DNA of 35,177 bases, taken from a virus. The stretch lies in the IMG/VR virus record IMGVR_UViG_3300006754_000063, positions 1-35,177 of that record. One strand, written 5' to 3'. Below the pieces are notes generated by a model. It made no database searches, was not told where the DNA came from, and worked only from the letters and a program-made list of their open reading frames with translations. The position numbers were made by a program, and so were the translations under genes. Below, one piece after another: positions 1 through 9,300 of this stretch (its first letter is position 1; every line of letters begins with the position of its first letter).

Positions 1-1517
1 ATCAATTCTTTAAAATAATCTTGTCTTGTCATCCAACTATAGATGACTAAACACATTACTAAATCGTCTGTGTGTCCATCATCTGCTTCAAATGATTGTT
101 TTTTTGCAACAAATGTGGTCAATTCGTTGATTATTTCAATATCTTCAATTATTAATTTATCCTCTTCTATGAGACTTTTTAAAACAGAACATCCAATCTT
201 TTTAACCGGGACACTTGTCGTGACTCCCATTTTCATATTGGTTCCTGATTTACCAAAACCAGAAGATATGGTTTGACCCTTTGCTCCTTTTGATGAACAC
301 TTGAGAATATTTTCATATTCTAGATCATAGTGAACAATATCTGCTACTTGACCGCCAATATCATTCACTTCAACCAACACGTAGGCATCGTTATATTGTT
401 TTGCCACAGCGACAATGGCCGTAGGAAACACCATCGGGGAAACAATATTATTTCGGTATCGTGCTACTACTTTATGGGGCATTTCTGTAGCATCAATTAC
501 ACAAAATGCACTATAATCATTCCCCTGGCCCCTAGAGGTATCTGCTGTTAGGAAGTATGTTCTGTCTTCTCTGGCTTTTTTATATATCCACAGACCATCA
601 TTATTCTTAATTAAAGGTTCGGAATATGTCAAATCTCTGAGTTTTTCGGATTCTATTAAAGTATTTTGGCTGCCAATAAATTGACATTCAAATTCAATTT
701 TAAATTGATGCTCACTAGTGTTGGCAATTGTTTTCTTTTTCCAGGCTTCGTCTCTAAGAGGCCCGCCAGGATATTGCGGAACTTCGTTCCAATTTACTTC
801 AATTGCCTTATATTCATTCTTTCCGGGCTCTCCCTCTTTTTTGGTGGCACCCTTCCAGAAGTAATAATACATATTTAGACCGTTTGGGGTGGACACCATG
901 AATACTTTAGTTGTTTGACCGGCACTGATAGTCGGATATACCGAACTAAAGAATTCTTCCGCGACGTTGTTTGGAACGTGTCCGAATTCATCAAGCATTA
1001 CGAGATTATAAGAACCACCACGAATTGCACTAGATGATGTCGAAGAAGCAATAATTTTAGAACCATTTTCAAGTTGAAGGGAGTTTTTATTCCATTCAAT
1101 TATTCCTTGTTGCAACCACACTGGAATATATTCATATGTAAGTTTAAGCCTGCTTAAAATTTCTTTTGCTGTTGCTTGTTTATTTGCAAGAACAGCAACA
1201 GACATATTTTGATTGAATAGAATATAATGTAAAATGTACGAAATGAAAGTCAAACTCTTACCACTCTGCCTGGGAAGTTTTGCAATAACAAACCTGTTAC
1301 CGTGAGCAATATCTACAATTTCTTTTTGATAATCATATAAATTGAATGGAATTAGACCTTCGTCCAATGACACTACCTTGATGTATTTTTCAATAAAATA
1401 TTCAGGATCTTGTGAACATTTAACGTATTCTTCGACCTGTTCTTTCGTGAAGTCTATTTTCACACCGGCTTCTTTGAGGTTAACATTCCCCAAGTAGCCA
1501 CCCTTTTTACTAACCAT
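1..1517 (-). CDS. 17: Terminase large subunit, gp17-like (C-terminus beyond left edge)
   Basis: ATP-driven packaging motor and headful nuclease that docks at the procapsid portal. I translated it by hand from ATG at 1517; 505 codons stay open to the window edge, so the C-terminus is missing. ATPase domain: Walker A LPRQSGKS (residues 81-88, K87), Walker B VMLDEF with D176/E177, coupling motif VSTPNG near residue 210. RNase H-like nuclease: TADTSRGQGNDYSAF with D326, VEVND with E383, GHTDD with D484. The 57-residue spacing between D326 and E383 equals that of D401 and E458 in T4 gp17. The N-terminus is shorter than in T4 gp17 (Walker A near residue 161 there). The start ATG lies 5 bases before the gp16 stop (ATGGTTAG), with no clear Shine-Dalgarno, so translation is probably coupled to gp16. 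Identification is firm. Confidence 0.96.
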   Translation of the reverse strand, partial: MVSKKGGYLGNVNLKEAGVKIDFTKEQVEEYVKCSQDPEYFIEKYIKVVSLDEGLIPFNLYDYQKEIVDIAHGNRFVIAKLPRQSGKSLTFISYILHYILFNQNMSVAVLANKQATAKEILSRLKLTYEYIPVWLQQGIIEWNKNSLQLENGSKIIASSTSSSAIRGGSYNLVMLDEFGHVPNNVAEEFFSSVYPTISAGQTTKVFMVSTPNGLNMYYYFWKGATKKEGEPGKNEYKAIEVNWNEVPQYPGGPLRDEAWKKKTIANTSEHQFKIEFECQFIGSQNTLIESEKLRDLTYSEPLIKNNDGLWIYKKAREDRTYFLTADTSRGQGNDYSAFCVIDATEMPHKVVARYRNNIVSPMVFPTAIVAVAKQYNDAYVLVEVNDIGGQVADIVHYDLEYENILKCSSKGAKGQTISSGFGKSGTNMKMGVTTSVPVKKIGCSVLKSLIEEDKLIIEDIEIINELTTFVAKKQSFEADDGHTDDLVMCLVIYSWMTRQDYFKEL

Positions 1518-1971
1518 TATTATTGTCCGTTAAAGCCTTGGTTCTGCTTCGTGCCTGATTGATTAGGTCTTGAAGATCACTTGTTGAACCAACATAAATT
1601 GAATTGTTGTTTGTTTGGTTGATATTAATCTCTTCTTTATTAATTTCTTTCATTTGTTTATGAATAGAAATTAAGTCCTGATTAATCTCGGCAACATTTT
1701 TTATCATTTGAGATGCTACTTCATATGCTCTGGGAGAATCTCCCTCATATGCAACTTTAAGGATGCCTTCAATGGCATCTTTACCGGTATCAATCAACTC
1801 TCTCATATTATCTCTTGCAAGATCATAATCGGCGTTTAATTGTTTCTTCTTTAGATCATCTGTTACCTCTGGTGGTGTTTTGATTACCCGTACGGGTTTT
1901 ATTTCCTTACCTTCAAATTCCACATCGAGAGCATCCGATAATTTTTCATTAACAGATTTCTTTTCACTCAT
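1510..1971 (-). CDS. 16: Terminase small subunit, gp16-like
   Basis: Regulatory, DNA-recognising partner of the large terminase. The start chosen is MSEKKSVNEKL (ATG 1971), giving 153 aa, close to the 164 aa of T4 gp16. In-frame ATGs at 1980 and 1992 exist, but AGGAG lies 11 bases before 1971 and only 2 before 1980. The protein is hydrophilic and mostly predicted helical: an acidic N-terminus, a central helical stretch (AYEVASQMIKNVAEINQDL) that fits the coiled-coil oligomerisation core of gp16, and an Asn-rich tail. Its 5' end overlaps gp15 by 8 bases and its 3' end overlaps gp17. The identity rests on size, helix pattern and its place between gp15 and gp17 as in T4; the family is poorly conserved. 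Confidence 0.85.
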   Translation of the reverse strand: MSEKKSVNEKLSDALDVEFEGKEIKPVRVIKTPPEVTDDLKKKQLNADYDLARDNMRELIDTGKDAIEGILKVAYEGDSPRAYEVASQMIKNVAEINQDLISIHKQMKEINKEEININQTNNNSIYVGSTSDLQDLINQARSRTKALTDNNNG

Positions 1972-2704
1972 AGAATACATCGCTCCTTTCACCAGCCGTA
2001 GACCCGGTTGCTCTCACTCTAACATCATGTGCATCATTTATACTTGGCCATGCATCTCCTGTCACACCAAATATATCAACATAAGAATCTAGAATAACCT
2101 TAGTGGTTCTTTCGGGACCATAAACATATGTTTTTGCTGTAAATTCAAAACTACTTATAATACTTCTTCTAAAATCAAAATTACCTTCATAGTCCTCGAC
2201 TGTTGAAACTGAATTTAAAATAATAGGTATATCAACTTTTTTGTTTACTTCATTTACGTTTAAAGACACGATAAATTCTGGACTAAAATATGGTGTAATT
2301 TGTTCAATTATTTGTAAATTATCATCCATAGTTCGGGTGAATGCATATAGTCCAAATGTAATTGTGTATGGAACTTCTCTATAATTGAAAGTTGTTTGGG
2401 GACTGCTCAAGGCTGTTTTTGTTTTTCCCAGTTTGTTGATTTTTCTCATAGGATCATAGGAGAAATTTAAAAGATCAAAACCCAATCGAGGAAGTGATAT
2501 GTGAACTTTCGTATTATCTGAAATGGAACTAGATTCTTGAATTCTTCTAATGAATTTTTCTTTTGGTCCATATGATATCGGAACTCTAATAGTTTCTTTT
2601 GTTGTACCATCAGAATTTTTATGAACGAGATTAATATCATTGAATAGAGAACCAAACCCAATGACGAGTTTTCGAATTGCTTCATTATAGAATTGAGTAA
2701 ACAT
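1964..2704 (-). CDS. 15: Tail completion / sheath stabiliser protein, gp15-like
   Basis: In T4, gp15 caps the finished tail tube and sheath as a hexamer and forms the joint to the neck. This 246-aa protein begins MFTQFYNEAIRKLVIGFGSLFNDI and contains VPISYGPKEKFIRRIQ, a pattern typical of T4-like gp15 (T4 gp15 is 272 aa), followed by PRLGFDLLNFSYDPMRK and a central beta-rich domain (YTITFGLYAFTRTMDDNLQIIEQI). An AGAGGG Shine-Dalgarno precedes the ATG. It lies between gp14 and gp16, the same order as in T4. The C-terminus is short and polar. No Cys residues are present, unlike the fibre genes upstream. Confidence 0.92.
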   Translation of the reverse strand: MFTQFYNEAIRKLVIGFGSLFNDINLVHKNSDGTTKETIRVPISYGPKEKFIRRIQESSSISDNTKVHISLPRLGFDLLNFSYDPMRKINKLGKTKTALSSPQTTFNYREVPYTITFGLYAFTRTMDDNLQIIEQITPYFSPEFIVSLNVNEVNKKVDIPIILNSVSTVEDYEGNFDFRRSIISSFEFTAKTYVYGPERTTKVILDSYVDIFGVTGDAWPSINDAHDVRVRATGSTAGERSDVFYE

Positions 2705-2741
2705 CAGTAGCCCTCTTTATATCCTTGTTAAAGTGTTGTTT

Positions 2742-3671
2742 CTAGTACCCGCCCTCTGAAAAAGGATCAACGTCAGTAAAATCAAAGATGTCTTCCATAT
2801 CTCTAATTAACTCTATATTGTCATTATCACCAGCCGGTGCATTATCCTGTGGTTCTTGTGGAACAATAATAGTTGTGGTAGTCTTAGAAGATACTTCATA
2901 TTCTGCATTAGACACAGCACCTTTAATAGTTTCATCGGTGTCAGTAGAGAACGAACCAGACACATTAGTGATTGTTAGTTTAGTTGTGTCTCCATCCCAT
3001 TTGGTAGCAGTTGCCGTGGAAGTAGCATTCTCCAACAGCGCCGAACCACCAGTAACACCAATAACCTGATATACAGTTTCACCCTCAAAGAAATTCACAT
3101 AGGTGCTAGAACTAATCCTATCCCCCAGAGTGAGTTCAATAGCAAATTTCTTTCTCTCTTCCTCTACGGTATCAATATCACTGATTCCGGTGTCAATCTC
3201 CTCCATATTATAAGTGAAGGTTTCACACGTTAGTTTGTAGGTGAATAGTTTTCCTAATTGATAGAATGGATTTTCGTGTTCAACGAAGTTGATTTCAAAA
3301 AGTGTTTTGCTCAAAGGAAAGTAAATTAAATCTCCTTCTCTTGGCCGGGTGATATTTTCATATGCACCGACTGCATTTTCAAAACGTTTTCTGGATACCT
3401 GTAAAATTATAGAGTCTTTTATTTCTAGACCAAACTTTGCGATTAAATCACCTCGTCCGGAAAATCCGTCTATCGATTCAATATACATTTCAATTTCGTA
3501 ACCATCATCGAACTTTGAAATATCATCCTCACCGAATAGGGTATCCTCATTCACAAGAGTTCGGGGAATATAGATCATATCCTTCCCCATCATCTTTATG
3601 ATTTCGATAGTTATATCTTCGGTGACGTTTTGTTCACCAGAATATTCTTTAAAATATGGGTTGCGAGCCAT
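2742..3671 (-). CDS. 14: Neck protein, gp14-like
   Basis: With gp13, gp14 builds the neck that closes the filled head and receives the tail. The protein is 309 aa (T4 gp14 is 256). Recognisable pattern: MARNPYFKEYSGEQNVTEDITIEIIKMMG at the N-terminus, DMIYIPRTLVNEDTLFGED near residue 32, REGDLIYFPLSKTLFEINFVEHENPFYQLGK near 111, and LTCETFTYNMEEIDTGI. A Ser/Thr-rich beta segment (about 190-270) and an acidic tail (DIFDFTDVDPFSEGGY) follow. A GGAGA Shine-Dalgarno lies 10 bases before the ATG. It is 16 bases downstream of gp13 and 37 bases upstream of gp15, so is probably co-transcribed with both. Confidence 0.93.
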   Translation of the reverse strand: MARNPYFKEYSGEQNVTEDITIEIIKMMGKDMIYIPRTLVNEDTLFGEDDISKFDDGYEIEMYIESIDGFSGRGDLIAKFGLEIKDSIILQVSRKRFENAVGAYENITRPREGDLIYFPLSKTLFEINFVEHENPFYQLGKLFTYKLTCETFTYNMEEIDTGISDIDTVEEERKKFAIELTLGDRISSSTYVNFFEGETVYQVIGVTGGSALLENATSTATATKWDGDTTKLTITNVSGSFSTDTDETIKGAVSNAEYEVSSKTTTTIIVPQEPQDNAPAGDNDNIELIRDMEDIFDFTDVDPFSEGGY

Positions 3672-3687
3672 TTATGATGTTCTCCGC

Positions 3688-4494
3688 TTATCCAGTCATA
3701 AAATCAATGGGAAGTTCAACTTCAGATTTCATTTCTTCTCTAATTCTCAATACTTCTTCTTCTCCCTGTGCTATTAATTGATCTCCATTAAATGAAACAC
3801 CACCAGGCAATTGAACTCCTTGGAATTTTGAAAGGTTTTGGCCCCATTGTCGTTTTACCAATGCCGTGAAGTATCTTTTTAAGTGACGGTCGTTCCATAT
3901 TTCTGGGAACGTGTTAGGATCTAATTTAACGTATGCATCTATTATTAAACTTTCCCCGGCATTTAGTTCCTGTCCCCAATTCATGTCTATGTGTAATTTA
4001 TTAGTAACCTTACTGAACCTGATATTCTTTTCGGGCTGAAAGAAATCGGTCAGCAGGCTAATGTATCTTTTTGTCGAATCGTAACTTGCAAGCCCCATTG
4101 AACTATTACCACCCAATCCTCTGTTAATTCCAAAATAATCCATAAGAGCCATTTGATATCTTACGTCAAACATGTTAATATTTGCAAAATCACCAAATTG
4201 AAATATCTTTGTTACAGTCACAATATCTTGTCCGGTTGGACCATCTCCACTAAAACCGTTCACTGGCCCGAGATTATTTGTGTCAATGTAGTTGTTTGCT
4301 ACATCGTCTGCTGTGACGTTATATGTGAAATATGCCTTTTCCACGCCATCGAAATGTCTTTCAACGAAATAATCCAAGGCATCGTCTAATCGATCCTCGG
4401 CTTGTTCGTAATCAACATTAATTTCAACAACTGGATAACCTAGAGTTCTAAAAGCATATTCTATAAGTGTTTCTCTTGAAGTTGGTCTTGCCAT
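3688..4494 (-). CDS. 13: Neck protein, gp13-like
   Basis: Neck (head-completion) protein acting with gp14 after DNA packaging. The start chosen is MARPTSRETLIEYAFRTLG at 4494 (268 aa) because AGGAGA lies 6 bases upstream; a longer in-frame ORF begins at 4527 but would read through the terminator hairpin. The conserved gp13 N-terminus is clear: ETLIEYAFRTLGYPVVEINVDYEQAEDRLDDALDYF, then DIVTVTKIFQFG, MFDVRYQMALMDYFG, and a C-terminal RHLKRYFTALVKRQWGQNLSKF followed by QLPGGVSFNGDQL. T4 gp13 is 309 aa. It is the first gene of the neck-terminase block and sits directly after a hairpin terminator candidate. Confidence 0.94.
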   Translation of the reverse strand: MARPTSRETLIEYAFRTLGYPVVEINVDYEQAEDRLDDALDYFVERHFDGVEKAYFTYNVTADDVANNYIDTNNLGPVNGFSGDGPTGQDIVTVTKIFQFGDFANINMFDVRYQMALMDYFGINRGLGGNSSMGLASYDSTKRYISLLTDFFQPEKNIRFSKVTNKLHIDMNWGQELNAGESLIIDAYVKLDPNTFPEIWNDRHLKRYFTALVKRQWGQNLSKFQGVQLPGGVSFNGDQLIAQGEEEVLRIREEMKSEVELPIDFMTG

Positions 4495-4517
4495 ATAAAA
4501 TCTCCTATTATATGTAT

Positions 4518-4551
4518 AAAACAACAAGCACCCCTACAGAGGTGCTTGTTG
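4518..4551 (-). terminator. Hairpin, probable rho-independent terminator before gp13
   Basis: Perfect 11-bp inverted repeat: CAACAAGCACC at 4522-4532 and GGTGCTTGTTG at 4541-4551. On the minus strand the stem can extend by a T-G and a C-G pair to leave a TGTA loop, and it is followed by TTTTATA. It lies 52 bases after the stop of the 218-aa gene and 24 bases before gp13, so it would end transcription of the upstream unit or attenuate read-through into the neck genes. The U tract is short, so efficiency is uncertain. Confidence 0.7.
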
Positions 4552-4603
4552 CTTCGTGATAATAAAATATTTTTCTTTATTCTTCTTAATTTTGCTCTAT
4601 ATT

Positions 4604-5260
4604 TTACTTATTTTCCTCTTTTTTCTTCTTTTTCATTTCTTCTATTTTTCTTTTTTGGGCTTCTGCCATTCTTTTTTGTGATTCTTCCATTGCTTTTTTC
4701 TGTTCTTCTGTCATTTCGGGTAGAGTTACTGGAGTTCTTTCCATTTCTTTGTAGGAAATATTTTCGATGTAATGTTTTCTTGTTTCAGGCTCTTCTGCTT
4801 CTTCTGGGGTACTTGGTCTGTAGTTAGTAAATCCAGGCATTTGAAGAGGACACGTTACTTTTGGATAATCTAATTTACTATATTCATTAGAATCTGCAAT
4901 CAACCAAGTTCCTTTTCGGTCTCCACATCCACACGCACCACAATATTTCTTTCCTTCTCCACCCTCAACTTCACTCGGCAATAAGTGTTCACATGGGGGA
5001 AGTTCACCGTTCATGTGTTCATTTCCTATACAACTCAAAACTCTTAATTGTTTGGTTGCTCTGTTGATCTTTTTATTGCCAAGTCCTCGGGAGGTGAGAG
5101 AGGTGGCAAAATTCTGGACCATACTCATTTTCTTTTTAAAGAATCCCCCTTGATCCGGAAGATCTTGTTCTTTAAATTTCTTTTTATTTTTACCACAGTT
5201 GCACCCCCTTTCTTTGGACGCTTCGCCTGGAAGTGGGGTTTGATTCATACTTTCTTCCAT
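4604..5260 (-). CDS. Unknown protein with a YCGACGCG Cys cluster and charged helical tail
   Basis: 218 aa, no assigned function. N-terminus CNCGKNKKKF, then a basic segment (FATSLTSRGLGNKKINRATKQLRVLSC), an acidic linker with two Cys (SCIGN...PPCEH), and the core YCGACGCGDRKGTWL ... KLDYPKVTCPLQMPGFTNY (about residues 106-147). The paired Cys look like a small metal-binding or disulfide site. The C-terminal ~50 residues are Glu/Lys/Met-rich and should form one long helix. I believe the GACGCGD...PKVxCPLxMPGF pattern recurs in T4-like marine phages, but this is from memory. AAAGGAGAG precedes ATG 5260. The gene is bracketed by a promoter candidate and a terminator, so it may be expressed independently of the fibres. 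Confidence 0.82.
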   Translation of the reverse strand: MEESMNQTPLPGEASKERGCNCGKNKKKFKEQDLPDQGGFFKKKMSMVQNFATSLTSRGLGNKKINRATKQLRVLSCIGNEHMNGELPPCEHLLPSEVEGGEGKKYCGACGCGDRKGTWLIADSNEYSKLDYPKVTCPLQMPGFTNYRPSTPEEAEEPETRKHYIENISYKEMERTPVTLPEMTEEQKKAMEESQKRMAEAQKRKIEEMKKKKKEENK

Positions 5261-5281
5261 ATTAATAAAACTCTCCTTTAG

Positions 5282-5289
5282 AATTTATA
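5282..5289 (-). promoter_or_regulatory. Possible late promoter, TATAAATT
   Basis: The minus strand reads TATAAATT, 7 of 8 matches to the T4 late consensus TATAAATA, about 22 bases before ATG 5260 and just ahead of the AAAGGAGAG ribosome site. That spacing matches the exact TATAAATA before gp25. Confidence 0.45.
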
Positions 5290-5291
5290 AA

Positions 5292-5319
5292 ATGATACAT
5301 TAAATAATACAATTGTCAA
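5292..5319 (-). promoter_or_regulatory. Possible sigma70-type promoter (TTGACA-16-TATCAT)
   Basis: In the 67-base gap before the 218-aa gene the minus strand has a perfect TTGACA (5319-5314), a 16-base spacer and TATCAT (5297-5292, 5 of 6 to TATAAT). It is the only such match I noticed in an intergenic gap of this window, and could allow transcription by unmodified host polymerase. Confidence 0.45.
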
Positions 5320-5327
5320 GGACAAAT

Positions 5328-6329
5328 TTAACACTCATTATATTTTTTACAGGGGCTATTTGGAGAATTTGAATTACAATCGAACCACATGCATCTATGT
5401 AATTCAGTAACAAAAAGTTTCTTTCTAGAAGTATTTTGATTATTGGATGTTTTTTTGTTTTTTACTATGGAATTCCATGTTTGTTTTTGTGATGTGTCTA
5501 AATTAGAAATATAAAACTCAGATGGGAATTTATTCGATATGTCGATAAGCCTGTCAAAACAAAAACTGTCATGTGTACAATTTAAAACTTTAACATTATT
5601 TTCATTTTCCCATCTACATTTTGGTGTAGAAATACAGAACCCCTTAGGATAAGAATAACAATTATCACAGCACGGTGTTGTTTTATCGCACGATTTATAA
5701 AAATAATTCTTTCCAAACTCACCAAAATCTGATAATTCTTGTCTGGTTGCAGAAACATGAGTTCCATACCCAGAAGAATTTAAACCATCTGAATTTATAA
5801 ATTCATTATTTTCAGAATAATCATCAATAAAATTTTGGGGATTAAATTCATTATCAGATGCAATAATATATAAATTCGTAGATTCTATTTCTACACCAAG
5901 AGGATTTTTCTGTGGTGTAGAAATCCCACCCTGTATTCCACACTGTTCGCACGACAATTGTGCATTATTAGAATCAGAAATTTCAATTGTTATTATGTTT
6001 TCTTCTTTAGCGGTTGAGTTTATGTTTGGTAGCCATTTTTTCTTATGAACACATGCGATGGCTTTAATGTTTTCTATGGTATTTAATAGAATATAATGAT
6101 TTTCTAATATTTCATCTTGTACGTATATAATATCTCTACCGCCAGATTTGTCCCGACACTCTCTGTTGTCCATGACTGACATACTCGGAGACACATTAAA
6201 TGTATTATATGTGTCGTGTTTTTTGAGAGTATATCGACAGCATGTTGATTCTTTTAATCTTCTATTTTTAAGATCAAAATATCTTTTTTGGTTCTTCTTT
6301 AATTTGTCGATTATTTTTTTGTTTTTCAT
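5328..6329 (-). CDS. Unknown Cys-containing protein following the giant fibre gene
   Basis: 333 aa from ATG 6329 (MKNKKIIDKLKKNQKRYFDL); this start is 2 bases past the stop of the 1943-aa gene, whereas a longer ORF from 6359 would overlap it. No clear Shine-Dalgarno, so translation is probably coupled. The N-terminus is strongly basic. Cys clusters occur at CCRYTL, LSCEQCGIQGG, SCDKTTPCCDNCYSYPKGFC, CTHDSFC and the very C-terminus (CMWFDCNSN...CKKYNEC). The central part has a beta-like pattern (ENIITIEISDSNN, STNLYIIASDN) and is Asn/Ser-rich. There is no signal peptide or membrane segment. By position it could be a fibre-associated or assembly protein; that is inference only. I do not recognise a family. 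Confidence 0.75.
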   Translation of the reverse strand: MKNKKIIDKLKKNQKRYFDLKNRRLKESTCCRYTLKKHDTYNTFNVSPSMSVMDNRECRDKSGGRDIIYVQDEILENHYILLNTIENIKAIACVHKKKWLPNINSTAKEENIITIEISDSNNAQLSCEQCGIQGGISTPQKNPLGVEIESTNLYIIASDNEFNPQNFIDDYSENNEFINSDGLNSSGYGTHVSATRQELSDFGEFGKNYFYKSCDKTTPCCDNCYSYPKGFCISTPKCRWENENNVKVLNCTHDSFCFDRLIDISNKFPSEFYISNLDTSQKQTWNSIVKNKKTSNNQNTSRKKLFVTELHRCMWFDCNSNSPNSPCKKYNEC

Positions 6330-6331
6330 TA

Positions 6332-9300
6332 TTAGCAATCCGGTGTGCCTTGTGTACATGGAATATTAGCGTCATCGCATGATTTGAATAGGTGCATTGA
6401 TGCATGTTCATCAAATAAATCGTAGCAGTATTTTACTATAGACTCCCCGGACAGCATCACACAATATCCCTTGCCGCAACATGCTCCCCACAATTGACCA
6501 TTTTTGCATTCATCATCTTCATCTGTACATTCATCACAATTATAGCAATAATTTTCATTATTATCACATTGAGATGCAAAAGGAACACCCCCAGCATCAT
6601 AACAATTTTGAGGTGTATCATAATACATGCAAGTATAATTTAAACAACAATTTGCATCATTACCACTACCACAATTATTATCGCATAACGTTAGATTATT
6701 ATAGAATGTACCATTGCTCTCATTGCATTGTTTTTGTGTCATTGCAGAACAATCAGAATTAACACAGCAATAACCCCATACATCGTCGCATGGCGTCGAA
6801 GCACACGGCACACCATCACCGTAATACGAGCCTCCGGCGTTGAAGCACTCAGTCTCGGTCAAAGTCTGACAGGAAGTGCCGACACAGCACGCTCCGTCGG
6901 GGTCTGAATTACACAGAGAGCAATTTTCAACACCAGAGTAGTATGTTCCCTCATGCACCAAAACACATACGTTTTCATTCAATCCAGTATAGCAATCTGT
7001 CTCGGTACAACAAGTAGATGTTATTGGACATGTAACATCACCACATTCTGTCAAATTACCTTGCCATTTACCACCACCCTCTATACATAGAGATGACTCA
7101 TCTAGTTCGACACAATTTCCTTCTGTGCAGCATGCTCCGGTTGTGCATGGTGTTCCCCATGTAACACCATCAGCGTCTATACATGTGCTTCCTTCACCGA
7201 GCCAGGTTGTATTAGAACCAAGATAACCATCATCACACAAATATTCATGTACTATAGCACAATATGTTGGATTATATGGGTTATTTATATAAATTCCAGG
7301 AGTGTAGCAACATGCGCCCAACGGGTAGTCGTACACAGAAGTATCGCAAACACCGTTAGAACATTTAGCACAATCGACTACTGATTTTTTCTCTGCGGTG
7401 GGATCGCCCACACCCCTCCGCGCACACCGCCCGCCGGGTCCAAGCCAAATGCCTCCAATTTCATCTTCACAATACGACCTTGTAAAAAATGAACGGCATG
7501 AACGGCTGGTGACATCATCTGTTTGAGAAACTATTGGCTCGCAATCATCAATACAAGCCCAATCATCTATACCAGGATAAATACCTGAAAGTTCTGAACA
7601 GACTTCTTTGTCTGCGTGAACGCCCAAACCGTTTGATCCACTGTTGCCACAACACCAACCATGTTCCATATAACATTTACCATTTAGACAGCATTCTCCA
7701 AGTGCATAATCTATTGGTTTTGGTTTTCTATATTTTCCAAGACCTATATTATCCATGGGACCACTATGATCTTTTGCTGGGTATATTGCTATAGGTGGAC
7801 CAGCCCAGAACGAAGAATGCAGTATGGTTCTCCAATCACCAACTTCTGCATCATCCCAAAAGCAAAATTCATTAATACTTGTTTCAAGTTTTTCAGGCTG
7901 GAGTATTACATCTTCTGAATTATGTAAAAATGAATTCTCATCAACAAACTGCATACTACCATACGGAATAGAAGGTGTGGCCAAGCCCCCTCCGGCAAAG
8001 TACATAATCTCCCAAGGCAATGAATTATAAAATATTCCTGTCATTTGACAGCAACCAGTACAACCAGCACACGATAAGCAATCTATGTCGTCGGTATTTA
8101 TCATATCCCCATATCGACTACACCTCTGATCAGTGTGTTCCCAATCCTCCCCACCGCCACCATCATAATAACCTATATCTAGCCATGAGGTTCCAAAATG
8201 AGGGTGTAGATCCATGCAAGTTTCAATAGTCATGAGATCACCACAACTACAAGTTCCTCTGGTAGGATCTAACTTAGAATCAATATCATCCCCCTCTTCA
8301 ACCCAACAACATGTACCAAGATCATCAACCAAACAGTCGAAAATAGGTAAATCACATTCAACAGAACCATCACTGCAACATGTAGCATCATTTTCTGATA
8401 TCATATTTCCACTACAAGCGCTCGAAGGAGATGGCGTTTGGTTAACAGGATCACAAGTATCACAGCCCCCACCCGAATTGGCATATGTGTATTCCTCACA
8501 GGAACCATCGGAACAACAATACGTTCCTTTGTGGCAGGGGCTATCATCACATGATAAACCAGCATGCCATATTGCATTATTTGGGTCATTGTTATATACT
8601 AAACATGTCGTTTCGTCATATGGAAAGCACGAAATATCACAAACAGAATCACAATTTCCTCTGGTATGAACACAACAACATCCATCGGAAGAAATATCAC
8701 CACATTCTAAATTGCTTATAATATCTAAAGGAACTTCATTTATAGAAGTAAACCTTGGAGAAAGTGGCACACCATATTTTCCACTATAAAGATAATCATA
8801 TGAGACACAATCATACCAATTATCGGTTTCAATAATTCCATGCGTTGATGTACAACAAACAATTTTATCAAGGTCAGGAGCGGTTGGTGGGTTAAAAATA
8901 CCCATCATAAATTCACAAGCACCTCTTGTGTAGGTATTCGATTCGGGTGTTGTGTTTCTTGTGTTCCAATTAACGTCATTTTCAATACCATCAAAGAAAA
9001 TCAATGGTGATTGTTTATTTATTGTTGATGCCCAGCGTGCATTTGGAGGAAGATAACACTCACCAAATTCAGCACAAGATGTACATTCATAGTTAACAGA
9101 ATATTGAGGGTAATTTTCTGGATGACAGTCCATACAATGGAATATATTATCAGGTTCATTTTGATTTAAGCATATCGATCCCTCTTGATTTGAAGAATCC
9201 GCATACAACAATTGAGGCCATCCATCATATTGTAAAAATGAAGTGTCATATGTTTCGTTGGTTGCTCTGTTGTCCAATAAAATACTGAATGTTTCTGTTA

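Noticed and set aside
2714-2721. TATAAAGA before gp15 as a late promoter
   Set aside because: It is only about 9 bases from the ATG and overlaps the AGAGGG ribosome site, too close for the usual late-promoter spacing.
4494-4527. Longer gp13 with start at 4527
   Set aside because: The extra 11 residues would be encoded by the terminator hairpin; AGGAGA and the conserved N-terminus support 4494.
4507-4535. TATAAT on the minus strand just before gp13 as a sigma70 promoter
   Set aside because: No acceptable -35 element at the right distance; the upstream sequence is the terminator hairpin and the TATAAT sits against the AGGAGA ribosome site.
8214-8669. Open frame of 151 codons on the plus strand
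   Set aside because: It is antisense to the 1943-aa gene, has no Shine-Dalgarno and no recognisable pattern. Other plus-strand frames (for example 9856-10227 and 14380-14640) are likewise shadows of the low-stop antisense of Cys/Gly-rich coding sequence.
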